Positions 16,034-26,828 are shown, counted from the first letter of the stretch. The stretch: 30,323 nt of DNA from CAISDA01 sp050258555 (GCA_050258555.1 JBLMZA010000135.1:1-30323); one strand, 5' to 3'. Notes: a model not told the origin generated them from the letters alone. Numbers and translations are program-made.

Positions 16034-16120
16034 ACATGCAAAGAAAGATGAAACAGGGCGAAATGGCATTTCGCCCTACCAAAGAAAGATGAAACAGGGC
16101 GAAATGACATTTCGCCCTAC
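16003..16120. repeat. Composite palindromic repeat, right copy (units B, A, A)
   Basis: Eight A (16003-16010) precede unit B (16011-16033), a 21-bp linker, unit A (16055-16077), an 18-bp linker and a second unit A (16096-16118). The two A units are a tandem direct repeat with a 41-bp period; the linkers share AAAGAAAGATGAAAC. The block is in inverted orientation to the left copy and has one extra A unit. The centre base of unit A varies (A or G) while the arms stay perfect, as expected if the hairpin is selected or copied as a unit. Confidence 0.9.
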
Positions 16121-16135
16121 ATCTCGATTCGACCG

Positions 16136-17410
<1,275 letters not shown>

Positions 17411-17454
17411 AGGATGTTTGCTCTGAAATAAGACACTGTTGAACCGCCGGTATG

Positions 17455-18693
17455 TTATTCGTAGCGCAGCGCTTCGACCGGATCGAGCTTCGAGGCGCGG
17501 TTTGCCGGCAGAAATCCGGAAATGACGCCGACCATCACCGAGATGAAGATCGACACCAGCACGATCGAAATCGGCATCGATGTCGGCAGCACCTGATTCA
17601 AGAGCAGGCTCAGCGGATAGGCGATCGCCAGTCCGATCAGGCCGCCAACCAGCGACAGCGTCGCCGATTCGATCAGGAACTGCAGAAGAATCGTCGAGCG
17701 TTTCGCGCCGATGGCCTTGCGGATGCCGATCTCGCGCGTGCGCTCGGTGACCGAGACGAACATGATGTTCATGATGCCGATGGCGCCCACAAAGAGCGAG
17801 AGCGCCGTGATGAAGAACCCGATGCCGCCGACGGCCATCTTGATCTTGTCGAACGTCTGGATGAACATGTCCTGCTGGTTGATGGCGAAGTCGTCTTCGG
17901 CGCCGGGCTTCACATTGCGCACCTTGCGCAGGATGCCCCGCAGTTCCTCCTTCGTGTTCTCAAGATCATTCACATCCTTCGCCTTGACCGAGATCTGCTG
18001 CACGCCGTGACGGAAGCCGAAGGCGCGGTTGAACCGGACGATGGGAATATAGATGCGGTTGTCCATGCTTTCGATGCCCAGAAAACTGCCCTGCTTATCG
18101 AGCACGCCCAGGATGCGGAAGACCTTGCCGCGGGCCTTGATCGTCTTGCCGAGCGGGGATTCATTGGGGTAGAGATTTTCCGCGACATCCGACCCGATCA
18201 CGCAGACCGGACGGCCGCCGTCGGCTTCCGCCTGATTGAAGAAGCGGCCGTCGGCCACGGTCACGCCGGCGGTGAAGGGAAACTGCTCGTTCACGCCGAT
18301 GATGCCCACGCCCTCGGAGCTGACGCTTCCGTTCTTGACCGTCCCGCCCATGTACACGGCGGGAGTGGAATTCTTCACCAGCGTCGCCTGACGCTCGACC
18401 GCCTTGTACTGCTCCATCTTGAGATCGCGGCGGTTGCGGTATTTCCACCACTCCTCGCCGTCGGCAAACCAGGGCCACTTCTGAATGTAGAGCACGTCGG
18501 CGCCGATCTTGTCGATCGTCTCATCCACCGTGCGCGACAGGCCGGTGATGGCCGTGCCCATCAGCGTGACCGACACGATGCCGATCACGATGCCGAGCGT
18601 GGTGAGGACGGAGCGCATCTTGTTCGCGCGAATCGCCTGCAGCGAAATGAGCAGCCCCTCCTTCACTTCATTGAAAAAATCGTAGACTTGCAT
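17455..18693 (-). CDS. ABC transporter permease, MacB/FtsX family (first permease)
   Basis: The 412-residue product has the same layout as the next gene: an N-terminal helix (MRSVLTTLGIVIGIVSVTLM), a periplasmic MacB core-like domain, and three C-terminal helices after RTREIGIRKAIGAK. It ends in DPVEALRYE. It begins 15 bp after the ATPase gene, consistent with translational coupling and a shared complex. The N-terminal FFNEVKEGLLISLQAIRANK segment is the usual cytoplasmic coupling helix. It probably pairs with the ATPase at 18709-19437, either as a homodimer or with the second permease. The cargo could be an antibiotic, a peptide, a lipid or a siderophore; nothing in the sequence decides. Confidence 0.9.
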   Translation of the reverse strand: MQVYDFFNEVKEGLLISLQAIRANKMRSVLTTLGIVIGIVSVTLMGTAITGLSRTVDETIDKIGADVLYIQKWPWFADGEEWWKYRNRRDLKMEQYKAVERQATLVKNSTPAVYMGGTVKNGSVSSEGVGIIGVNEQFPFTAGVTVADGRFFNQAEADGGRPVCVIGSDVAENLYPNESPLGKTIKARGKVFRILGVLDKQGSFLGIESMDNRIYIPIVRFNRAFGFRHGVQQISVKAKDVNDLENTKEELRGILRKVRNVKPGAEDDFAINQQDMFIQTFDKIKMAVGGIGFFITALSLFVGAIGIMNIMFVSVTERTREIGIRKAIGAKRSTILLQFLIESATLSLVGGLIGLAIAYPLSLLLNQVLPTSMPISIVLVSIFISVMVGVISGFLPANRASKLDPVEALRYE

Positions 18694-18708
18694 GATGAAT
18701 GTTCTCTC

Positions 18709-19437
<729 letters not shown>

Positions 19438-19506
19438 ACTGCACTCACCGTTTTGAGTAGAAGAGTTCAATGAAATGCCCGGTGTGCGGGCGGCACATCA
19501 CGGGAA

Positions 19507-20781
19507 TTATTTCGCTTCTTCCTTCTTGCCCACGGCGAACTTCTTGGCCGTATTGTCGATCTTGACCGCTGCGCCGTCTTCCAGGTCGCGGTTGATGGCC
19601 TTGTAGCTGCCCGACACGACTTCCGTATTCTCGCTGATGCCGGAGGTCACTTCGACAAACGCGTCGTCGTTGATGCCGCGCTTGACGGGAATGGCCTTCA
19701 CTTTGCCGCCTTCGGTCACGAAGACCACTTCAGTGGGCTTGTCCTGCTGGGAACCGCGTTGCTGGAGGGAATCCTTCTTTTCGCCTTCCTTCGGCTTGAG
19801 CACGCGCGTGGTCACCGACTGGATCGGCACCGAAAGGACATTCTTCTTCGTCATGGTTTCAATGTCGGCGGACATGGACATTCCGGGGCGGAGTGCCACG
19901 TCCTTATCTAAAACGCGGATTTTCACGACGAAGTTCGTCACTTCATTCTGCGAACCGAGCCCGGTCGTCGTGGCCGTATTGGCGATTTCATAGACGATGC
20001 CCTTCAGTTTCCGTTCGGAATAGGCATCGACCGTCACACGGGCCGTATCGCCGATATGGATCAGCACGACGTCGTTTTCGCCCACATCCACACGGGCTTC
20101 CATCATCGCCAGGTCGGCCACCGTCATGATCTCGGTGCCCTGCGTGAAGCTCGAACCGCTCACGCGCTCGCCGAGTTCCGAATTCAGCTGCGAGATCGTG
20201 CCGTCCATCGGCGCGTAGATCGACGTCTTATGGAGACTTTCCTTCGCATCGCGCAGCGACGCGCCGGCCTGCGCCACGCCGGCCTGCGCCGATTCGTACT
20301 GGCTCTTGGCTGCCTGATAGGCCGTCTTCGCGGCGATGTAATCCTGATCGGAGACGAGCTTCTTGCCGAAGAGCTCCTGTGCGCGTTTGTATTCCGAATT
20401 CGCTTTTTCGAGGTTCGCCGCCTGCAGATTCAGGGTCGCCTTGGCCGAAGCCAGTCCGGCTTCGGCACGATCGGTCTGCGCCTGATACTGATCGGGCTTA
20501 ATGCGGACAAGGAGCTGGCCTTTTTTCACGCGGTCGCCTTCCTTCACCGGAAGCTGCGTGATCTCGCCGCTGACTTCGGCGTTGATCTTCACCATCGTTT
20601 CAGGCTGGATCTTGCCCGAGGCCGTGACAATCTGCGTAATCGAGCGCTTCGACGCCTTTTCCGTCTGAACCGTGATCACCGTTTCTTTTTTGCTTCCGAG
20701 GACAACAACGAGGATCAGCGCAAGCACGACGACGCCGATGCCGGAAAATATGAAGATCTTGCGTTTATTCTTTTTTGCCAT
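19507..20781 (-). CDS. Periplasmic adaptor (HlyD/MacA, RND-type membrane fusion protein)
   Basis: The 424-residue product has an N-terminal membrane anchor (IFIFSGIGVVVLALILVVVLGS). It then has a lipoyl/barrel-sandwich half (VSGEITQLPVKEGDRVKKGQLLV), a coiled coil of about 110 residues rich in Ala, Gln and Lys, the second lipoyl half (IYAPMDGTISQLNSELGERV), and a beta-barrel and membrane-proximal domain. This is the MacA/HlyD plan linking an inner membrane ABC permease to a TolC duct. AAGGAG lies 6 nt before the ATG at 20781. A Lys/Gln/Ser-rich insertion (KPKEGEKKDSLQQRGSQQ) near 335-352 looks like a flexible loop in the membrane-proximal part. It lies between tolC-like and ATPase genes. Confidence 0.92.
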   Translation of the reverse strand: MAKKNKRKIFIFSGIGVVVLALILVVVLGSKKETVITVQTEKASKRSITQIVTASGKIQPETMVKINAEVSGEITQLPVKEGDRVKKGQLLVRIKPDQYQAQTDRAEAGLASAKATLNLQAANLEKANSEYKRAQELFGKKLVSDQDYIAAKTAYQAAKSQYESAQAGVAQAGASLRDAKESLHKTSIYAPMDGTISQLNSELGERVSGSSFTQGTEIMTVADLAMMEARVDVGENDVVLIHIGDTARVTVDAYSERKLKGIVYEIANTATTTGLGSQNEVTNFVVKIRVLDKDVALRPGMSMSADIETMTKKNVLSVPIQSVTTRVLKPKEGEKKDSLQQRGSQQDKPTEVVFVTEGGKVKAIPVKRGINDDAFVEVTSGISENTEVVSGSYKAINRDLEDGAAVKIDNTAKKFAVGKKEEAK

Positions 20782-20849
20782 AAGGCTCTCCTTGGGTTAT
20801 TCACAACACTGTATTGAAGAGGACACTATTATATCGTTGCGCGCGGCGA

Positions 20850-22208
20850 TCAGTATTTCTCGGCGCCGAGCACATATTTCATTTCCTGTTTTGCCAGAAG
20901 ATAATCGTACGCGGCATTCACGTTGTCGCTCTGCGCCTTCGTGTAATTGGCCTGCGCCGTGAGATTGTCGAGCAGCGTGCCGGCGCCGAGCGTATAGCGC
21001 TCCTGGGCGATGCGCTGGTCTTCGGCGGCGGACTGAAGATTCTTCACCGTCACATCGAGCTGCTTGTAGGCCGATTCGAGATCGAGCAGTCCCTTCTTCA
21101 CATCGGCCTGCACCAGGCGCTGGGTCTGGCGCACCTGTTCGTCGGCGATCTGCGCGTTCAATTCAGCCTGCTGCGATGCCACGCTCGTCTGGAATCCGGT
21201 GAACAACGGCAGATTGATGCTGAGTCCGTAGCTGAGCGACTTGTTGTCGTTGAGGCGGTTGATCTCCGCATTGCTGTAACCGTAGCTGGCATTGGCCGTG
21301 ACCGTGGGCCAGAAGCCGCGGCGTGCCACCGTGACATTGTTTTCAGCGCTTTGCTTCGAATACTGCGCCGCCTGATAATCGGGACGCGTCTCGAGCGCCT
21401 GATTCACGAGCGTGTTATAGTCGGCATACTGATTTTTAAGCTGCTCGAAATCGCGCGTCTCGATCTCCTTTTCCAACTGGGGATCGCTGTATGTGTATTC
21501 CTTGTAGACATCGAGCGACAGATACGACAAGAGGTCGGTCTTCGCCGTTTCGAACGTCTGCTGCGCGCGGATCAGCGCCAGTTCGTCGTTCGCCGTCTGC
21601 ACCTGCTGGCGGTAGACGTCGGCAAGCGCCACGGCGCCGACCTTGTTCGATTCGACGATGCGGTCGAGCTGCTGGCGGCTGCGCTTCAGGTTGTCCTCGT
21701 TGACGCCCACAAGCTGCTGTGTGCGCAGCACATTCAAATAGAGGCGCTGCGTCGTGAACACCACCGTCTGGCGCGTGCGCGTGAGGTTCTGTTCGGCGGA
21801 ACTCGCATTGAGTTCGGCGCGGCGCAGGTTCGCCGGCATCCCAAAGCCGTCGAAGAGCGTCACATTGGCGCTCAAGCCCGCATTGAAATTGTTGCGCGTC
21901 GAGATGCCGGAGGTCGAGCCGAGCGTCACCGGAAGTCCGTTGATATACTGGATGTCGAGACCGGCAGGCTGCCACGACTGGCTGCGGTTCCACTGTCCGT
22001 AGGCGCTGAGCGACGGCAGGAAGTTGCCGTAGGCGCTGGTGACAGAGCTCTGCTGCGATTCATACGAATTTTGCGCGCTGATCACGTTGAAGTTTCTCTC
22101 AAGGGCGACCGAAAGCGCCTGTTGTAACGACATGGACGGGCGTTCCTGGGCAGAAAGCGTCGCACTTGCGGCAAGGATAAGGACAGCGATTAGATGAGTG
22201 AGTTTCAT
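20850..22208 (-). CDS. TolC-family outer membrane efflux protein
   Basis: The 452-residue product has a signal peptide (LIAVLILAASATLSAQ). It has two OEP repeats, each with a long coiled-coil pair, for example LQQALSVALERNFNVISAQNS at the start and ADEQVRQTQRLVQADVKKGL in the second half. The total length is typical of TolC homologues (about 430-490). TolC trimers form the outer membrane duct for tripartite pumps. GGAG lies 8 nt before the ATG at 22208. It is the first gene of a five-gene operon with adaptor, ATPase and two permeases, so a dedicated duct for that pump is likely. Confidence 0.92.
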   Translation of the reverse strand: MKLTHLIAVLILAASATLSAQERPSMSLQQALSVALERNFNVISAQNSYESQQSSVTSAYGNFLPSLSAYGQWNRSQSWQPAGLDIQYINGLPVTLGSTSGISTRNNFNAGLSANVTLFDGFGMPANLRRAELNASSAEQNLTRTRQTVVFTTQRLYLNVLRTQQLVGVNEDNLKRSRQQLDRIVESNKVGAVALADVYRQQVQTANDELALIRAQQTFETAKTDLLSYLSLDVYKEYTYSDPQLEKEIETRDFEQLKNQYADYNTLVNQALETRPDYQAAQYSKQSAENNVTVARRGFWPTVTANASYGYSNAEINRLNDNKSLSYGLSINLPLFTGFQTSVASQQAELNAQIADEQVRQTQRLVQADVKKGLLDLESAYKQLDVTVKNLQSAAEDQRIAQERYTLGAGTLLDNLTAQANYTKAQSDNVNAAYDYLLAKQEMKYVLGAEKY

Positions 22209-22382
22209 GCAGCCATCTCCAAATAGAAGGGGGTTTGTGGTTTCACTGTTGAATATTAACGAGAATATTCGGGGAAAGTTTCAGAAAAAATCCAATCTTT
22301 TCTCAAAGCGAGCAGGAAAGAGGGTCGTTTTTTTGCTGTCTCTTAGACACGCAGCGTGCCCGAATGGTTTATCAGCCGCGGA

Positions 22383-22416
22383 GGAAAAATACGGAATTAT
22401 CGGGAATAATTCCGTA
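22383..22416 (-). terminator. Intrinsic terminator overlapping the stop of the CCA-adding enzyme gene
   Basis: Perfect 11-bp inverted arms TACGGAATTAT (22390-22400) and ATAATTCCGTA (22406-22416) enclose a 5-nt loop. On the minus strand five T follow. The stop codon (22397-22399) is inside the stem, so the last codons of the gene form half of the terminator. Confidence 0.75.
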
Positions 22417-23806
22417 TCACGTCATCCTTGATCGAGAGCAGATAGGCCAGCGCCGGATCGTGCTCGTTCGGGATTTCGCCTTCCAGAATCGCGTCCTCGA
22501 TCCGGGTTTTGAGGATGCCGACGAGCTTTCCGGGCTGAAGCCCGCAGACAGCCATGATCTCGTCGCCCTTGACCGGGGGCTGGAATGCCCGCAGACGGTC
22601 TTTTTCCTCGACTTCATTCATTTTTTCGAGCACGCGGTCGTAATTATCGGTGTATTTCGAGACCAGTTTCGGGTTTTTCGACGTGATATCGGCCCGGCAG
22701 AGCGTCATGAGGTCGTCGATCTCCTCTCCGGCCTCGAACAGCAGCCGGCGCACGGCCGAATCGGTCACGCCGTCGTCCACAAGCGCGATCGGGCGCAGGT
22801 GCAGACGGACCAGCTTCTCGACATACGGAATATGTTCCATCGGCAGCTTGAAGCGCCGGAAGATATGCTTGACCATGCGCGCTCCCACGTCTTCATGCCC
22901 GTGAAATGTCCAGCCGGTGCCCTCGATGAACTTCTTCGTTTTGGGCTTCGCGATATCGTGCAGAAGCGCGGCCATGCGCAATTGCGGATTGTCCGAAACC
23001 TCCGCCACATTATCGACGACCGTGCAGGTGTGCAGGAAGACGTCCTTGTGGTGGAAATCCTTGCGCTGATCGACGCCGGAGAGTTCGGCAAATTCCGGGA
23101 AGATGATCTTCATGATGCCCGTCTCCTGCAGCAATCGAAGGCCGACGGAGGGTCTGGGACTCGCCATGATCTTCATGAATTCATCGGTGACGCGCTCCTG
23201 CGAAATGATCGAGAGCCGTTCGGCCATCGGCGCGATGGCATTGAGCGTGTCCTGGGCGATCGTGAAGCCGAGCTTCGAGGCGAAGCGCACCGCGCGCATG
23301 ATGCGCAGCGGATCGTCGTCGAATGTCTTCAAGGGATCGAGCGGCGTGCGGATCACCTTCAGCCCGAGGTCCTCTTCGCCGCTGAAGAAATCCGTCACCT
23401 CGCCCCAGTGCGCGCCGTTGATCGACGCGGCCAGCGCATTGACCGTAAAATCGCGCCGCGAGAGATCATCATAGAGCGTGCCGGTTTCGACCACCGGATT
23501 CCGCGATTCGCGGTTGTAGCTTTCCTTTCGCGCTCCCACAAACTCGATCTTCACGTCGCCCACGGTCATCATCGCCGTTCCGAAGCGCTCGTAGACCACG
23601 ACGCTCTTTTTGCCGAAGCGCGCTCCGGCGGCCTTTGCAAAGTCGATGCCGCTTCCGACCACAAGCACGTCGATATCGTTCACGATCTTTCCCAGCAGCG
23701 CATCGCGCACATATCCGCCCACCACATAGGCCTCGACGCCCATGCGGTCGGCCAGCGCTCCGATTTCCTTTATCACATCCTGTGCGATGTCAATCTTTTT
23801 TGTCAT
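22397..23806 (-). CDS. CCA-adding tRNA nucleotidyltransferase / poly(A) polymerase-family protein with HD domain
   Basis: The 469-residue product has the class II nucleotidyltransferase head: GGYVRD (30-35), the catalytic pair NDIDVLVVG (Asp44 and Asp46), and RRDFTVNAL (117-125). The RNA-binding and helical region contains DPLRIMRAVRFASKLGF (165-181). An HD hydrolase domain follows with HT at 259-260 and HD at 283-284 (ALLHDIAKPKT). Such proteins add or repair the CCA end of tRNA; some bacteria split CCA and A addition between paralogues, so activity could be CCA, CC or A addition or poly(A) synthesis. The start at 23806 has GAGG close upstream and lies 6 bp after the stop of the Gfo/Idh gene, implying translational coupling. 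It ends in its own terminator. Confidence 0.85.
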   Translation of the reverse strand: MTKKIDIAQDVIKEIGALADRMGVEAYVVGGYVRDALLGKIVNDIDVLVVGSGIDFAKAAGARFGKKSVVVYERFGTAMMTVGDVKIEFVGARKESYNRESRNPVVETGTLYDDLSRRDFTVNALAASINGAHWGEVTDFFSGEEDLGLKVIRTPLDPLKTFDDDPLRIMRAVRFASKLGFTIAQDTLNAIAPMAERLSIISQERVTDEFMKIMASPRPSVGLRLLQETGIMKIIFPEFAELSGVDQRKDFHHKDVFLHTCTVVDNVAEVSDNPQLRMAALLHDIAKPKTKKFIEGTGWTFHGHEDVGARMVKHIFRRFKLPMEHIPYVEKLVRLHLRPIALVDDGVTDSAVRRLLFEAGEEIDDLMTLCRADITSKNPKLVSKYTDNYDRVLEKMNEVEEKDRLRAFQPPVKGDEIMAVCGLQPGKLVGILKTRIEDAILEGEIPNEHDPALAYLLSIKDDVIRNYSR

Positions 23807-23812
23807 CCGCCC

Positions 23813-24811
23813 TCATTCTTCACCGTAGTGAAGCACCTGTATCAGTTTCATGATTTCCTGCGCCACTTCGAGCGCATGCTGGCCGTCCTCGCCCGAGACG
23901 ATCGGGCGCGTGCCCGCGGCGATGGCGTTCAGAAACGACTGAAGTTCGCTCTCGAGCGCGTTCACTTCCTTCTGCTCGAGATGCTCATAGGTGATCTTCC
24001 GCTTTTTCTTCCCGCGCTCGATCTCACCCAGCATCATCGTCGCATCTGCCGTCGGATCGGCCGGATCGACCAGGCGGAAGACTTCCGACTGTCCCTGCAG
24101 AAAGTCGATCGAGATATAGGCGTTCGACTGGAACATGCGCATCTTGCGCATCTTCTTCTGCGAAATGCGGCTTGCCGTCACATTGGCGACGCATCCGTTG
24201 GCGAACACGAGGCGCGCGTTGGCGATATCGGCCGTCTCGGACACGACGGAGACGCCGGTGGCCTCGATCTTCGTCACGGGCGACTGGACCAGGCTCAGGA
24301 TGATGTCGATATCGTGGATCATCAGATCGAGCACGACGGCCACATCGGTGCCGCGCGGATTGAACTGCGAGAGCCGGTGCGACTCGATGAACATCGGGGC
24401 GAGCTTGTATTCCTCGAGCGAGAGAATGGCCGGATTGAAGCGCTCGATGTGCCCGACCTGTATGAGCAGCCCTTTGGCCTTCGCGATCTCGTTGAGCTCG
24501 CGCGCCTCGGCAATCGTCGCGGTGATGGGCTTCTCGATGAGCACGTGGCGGCCGGCCTCGAGCGCGCGCCGGGCCGTTTCGTAATGATGCGTCGTCACGG
24601 TGGCGATGCTCAGGGCATCGACCGAAGCCAGAAGCTCGTCCATCGATTCGAAGGCTCGGACGTTGTAGAGCGCGGCAATCTCACGGCATCGGTCCTGATT
24701 GACGTCGTAGACGCCGACGAAATGGGCTTGCGGAATCTGAGCGTACATTTTCGCGTGGAGTGCGCCGAGATGCCCGACGCCGACCACGCCAACATTGATG
24801 TTCGTATTCAT
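23813..24811 (-). CDS. Gfo/Idh/MocA-family NAD(P)-dependent oxidoreductase
   Basis: The 332-residue product has an N-terminal Rossmann fold (INVGVVGVGHLGALHAKMY, with GxGxxG variant at 9-14). The family EKP motif (HVLIEKPITA, near residue 95) and the C-terminal alpha/beta domain with HDIDIIL around 165-171 are present. Gfo/Idh enzymes oxidise or reduce sugars and cyclitols at a hydroxyl or keto group. The wording GHIERFNPA resembles the subgroup often found with lipid A and amino-sugar genes (GnnA-like), but no such neighbour is present here, so the substrate is open. The ribosome site is weak. It is 23 bp after the T9SS plug-like gene and 6 bp before the nucleotidyltransferase gene. Confidence 0.85.
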   Translation of the reverse strand: MNTNINVGVVGVGHLGALHAKMYAQIPQAHFVGVYDVNQDRCREIAALYNVRAFESMDELLASVDALSIATVTTHHYETARRALEAGRHVLIEKPITATIAEARELNEIAKAKGLLIQVGHIERFNPAILSLEEYKLAPMFIESHRLSQFNPRGTDVAVVLDLMIHDIDIILSLVQSPVTKIEATGVSVVSETADIANARLVFANGCVANVTASRISQKKMRKMRMFQSNAYISIDFLQGQSEVFRLVDPADPTADATMMLGEIERGKKKRKITYEHLEQKEVNALESELQSFLNAIAAGTRPIVSGEDGQHALEVAQEIMKLIQVLHYGEE

Positions 24812-24834
24812 AAGAAATTCGATGCTTGTATAAA

Positions 24835-26151
24835 CTATCGTGTTTTCGGTTTCCTGGGCTCGGGCTGCGCCTCGAGCGAGGTCTCGGTCTGTCCGCCGGG
24901 GCTCTTTGCGACAGCCATGCCGATGGCGCGGTCGAATCCGCCGAAGCGCTGATCGCGGTAGTAGGCCACGGCGATATAACGGCTGATCGTTCGCCAGTCG
25001 TTTCCTTCCAGCGCGATCCAGTCCTGATCCCCCACGCTGCCCGAGGCGTCGATGGCGCCGAGCACATACTGATAATCATAGACGCCGCGGCGGATCGATG
25101 CCCGAAGCGTATAGAGCCCGGTGGCCTCGTCGTATTTCAGTTTGTATTCCGGCAGCACCTCCCACCCCGTCATCGCGCCGACAAGAAAAATATCCTTCTG
25201 CGGCCGGCTTGCCAGTCTCAGGCGGAATTCGACATCGAGGTATTCGCTGTTGATGCCGGTGAACGGCCTGACTTTCGCCGCGCCGTTGGCGTCGTTCTTT
25301 CCCTGCCAGAGCATGCGCGACTGATCCGGCCCGTCGACCAGGCGCACCGTCTGCCCGTTCGGATACAACTTCACCGACGACAGATCGAGCCGGCGGTATT
25401 CATTGCCGGCGGGAATGGAGCGGATCCAGAACCGTTTGTTGGGCAGCATGAAATTTTCGACGAACGTGTCGGGATCCCGGTCGTCGACGTCGATGCGGAA
25501 GGGACGCGTGATGTTCCAATTCTGAAAGATATAGACCGACTTCAGGAACTGATGCATGATCCGGTCATCGGGCGCGGCCCCGACAAGCGAGTCGGCGTTC
25601 ATATCGACGGCGGCATAGAGCCGCTGGTTCATCGGCGCCACATCGCCGGGATAATAGCGGTTGGCCAGGCGGAACGTGAGCGGCAGCGTCTTTTCGGCGA
25701 CAATGAACCGCCCTTCGGCCAGCGTCTTCTTTTCATCGTCCCTGTTGACGATGCGGAAGAGATAGTTGCCGGAATACGGAAACTGGACCATGCCGTCGGG
25801 ATCGGGGAATGAATTCCGGAAATGGAACGTGTACGAGCGCACGCCGCCCGGGCTTGCCGTATACGACAAGGGCCGCACGCTTCTGTCGCGCAGCGGCGAA
25901 TTCAGGAACGCATTCTCATCGGGCTCCCACTCCTTCGACGCATGCTGAAAGATGATCTGATAATTGTTCGGCACCGGCGTTGCGACATCGAATTCGATCG
26001 TCAGGTAATCGGACTTCATGGCGAGCACAGGCGGCAGGTATTCGTCGTTGTTGGCGAAGACGCGCAGCCCGAAGATCTCCCGGTCGGTCTGAGCATGAAG
26101 CATGGTTCCGAATGCGGCAAGCACCAGCAGAACAATCAGCATCTTTTTCAT
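24835..26151 (-). CDS. DUF5103 / type IX secretion plug-like protein
   Basis: The 438-residue product has a signal peptide (KKMLIVLLVLAAFGTMLHAQ). It is all beta: the N-terminal part (DREIFGLRVFANNDEYLPPVL) and middle (YNYQIIFQHAS-like strands, PYSGNYLFRIVNRDDEKKTL, NRYYPGDVAPM) fit DUF5103 (PF17116). A C-terminal E-set/CBM48-like unit follows (DIFLVGAMTGWEVLPEYKLKY.., GVYDYQYVLGA). In Flavobacterium the plug protein closes the T9SS SprA translocon from the periplasmic side. A Pro/Lys tail ends the protein. Its ATG overlaps the stop of the HAD gene as ATGA, so translation is coupled. The assignment rests on overall resemblance, with moderate-high confidence. Its presence far from other T9SS core genes is usual in this group. 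Confidence 0.75.
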   Translation of the reverse strand: MKKMLIVLLVLAAFGTMLHAQTDREIFGLRVFANNDEYLPPVLAMKSDYLTIEFDVATPVPNNYQIIFQHASKEWEPDENAFLNSPLRDRSVRPLSYTASPGGVRSYTFHFRNSFPDPDGMVQFPYSGNYLFRIVNRDDEKKTLAEGRFIVAEKTLPLTFRLANRYYPGDVAPMNQRLYAAVDMNADSLVGAAPDDRIMHQFLKSVYIFQNWNITRPFRIDVDDRDPDTFVENFMLPNKRFWIRSIPAGNEYRRLDLSSVKLYPNGQTVRLVDGPDQSRMLWQGKNDANGAAKVRPFTGINSEYLDVEFRLRLASRPQKDIFLVGAMTGWEVLPEYKLKYDEATGLYTLRASIRRGVYDYQYVLGAIDASGSVGDQDWIALEGNDWRTISRYIAVAYYRDQRFGGFDRAIGMAVAKSPGGQTETSLEAQPEPRKPKTR

Positions 26152-26828
26152 TGAGCGTCTCCGGATGAGTGGTAGAGTGAGACCAGCCAGTCGTGAAGTT
26201 CCTGGACATTCTCGAACACGTAATCGGCGTTGAGCTTCAGCACTTCGTGCCTTCCGTACGAATCCCAGACGACCGACGCGACGTCGGTTCCCGCTTCGCG
26301 CGCCGCAAGCACATCGGCAACGGCATCGCCCACCATCAGCACACGGGAGGGGACGAGATTGAAGCGCGAGAGGATCTTCCTGATGCCGTCGCCCGACGGC
26401 TTGAACTCGCCCACATCATCGCCGGTGATCGTGATGTCGAAATAGCGTTCGATCTCGAAGAGCTCGAGGCTGATATCGGTCGTCCTTCTCCCCTTGCCGG
26501 TGAAGAGCGCCACAAGCACGCCCTTTTCATGGAGGAAGCGCAGGATCTCGAGAATGCCCGGATAGAGCGAGGCGAGCGAATTATGCCGCTCGTTGTAGAA
26601 CCGGTAATATTCGACCATCGCCTCCTCGATATGCTCCGGTCCGATCATGTTCTGCACGGCTTCCTTCTCGGGCGGACCGAAATAGGAGACGATCTCTTCG
26701 GGGGTGAGGCGGCGGCCGAGGTATTTTTCGGCCACGAGGTTGAACGCGTCGTAGATCAGCTGATTGGTCTGGGTCAGCGTCCCGTCCATATCAAAAATGA
26801 TGCAGTCGTATTTAGTAGGGTTCGGCAT
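26148..26828 (-). CDS. HAD-superfamily phosphatase, phosphoglycolate phosphatase/PpaX-like
   Basis: The 226-residue product has the HAD motifs in order: IIFDMDGTLTQ (nucleophile Asp13, acid Asp15), a helical cap (about 20-85), LFTGKGRRT (motif II Thr), EFKPSGDG with the motif III Lys, and MVGDAVADVLAA (motif IV Asp pair). Length and cap type fit Gph/PpaX/beta-phosphoglucomutase-like enzymes. The substrate cannot be read from sequence. Start choice: the open frame runs to 27005, but homology begins at the ATG at 26828, which lies in the last codons of the cation transporter gene (17-bp overlap in another frame). The stop overlaps the start of the plug-like gene (ATGA). Confidence 0.85.
   Translation of the reverse strand: MPNPTKYDCIIFDMDGTLTQTNQLIYDAFNLVAEKYLGRRLTPEEIVSYFGPPEKEAVQNMIGPEHIEEAMVEYYRFYNERHNSLASLYPGILEILRFLHEKGVLVALFTGKGRRTTDISLELFEIERYFDITITGDDVGEFKPSGDGIRKILSRFNLVPSRVLMVGDAVADVLAAREAGTDVASVVWDSYGRHEVLKLNADYVFENVQELHDWLVSLYHSSGDAQ

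Noticed and set aside
15976..16110. N-terminal extension of the metalloprotease-like frame through the repeat
   Set aside because: The frame is open only because the palindromes lack stops; the signal peptide begins at 15975.
16055..16118. Tandem repeat with a 41-bp period as a CRISPR array
   Set aside because: Only two units, repeats are perfect palindromes and the spacers are near-identical; this is a REP-like element.
22209..22396. Promoter of the efflux operon
   Set aside because: AT-rich stretches such as TTAATATTC occur, but no convincing -35/-10 pair could be placed.
22364..24952. 862-codon plus-strand open frame across two minus-strand genes
   Set aside because: It spans the nucleotidyltransferase and Gfo/Idh genes, both with clear motifs; the shadow results from codon bias.
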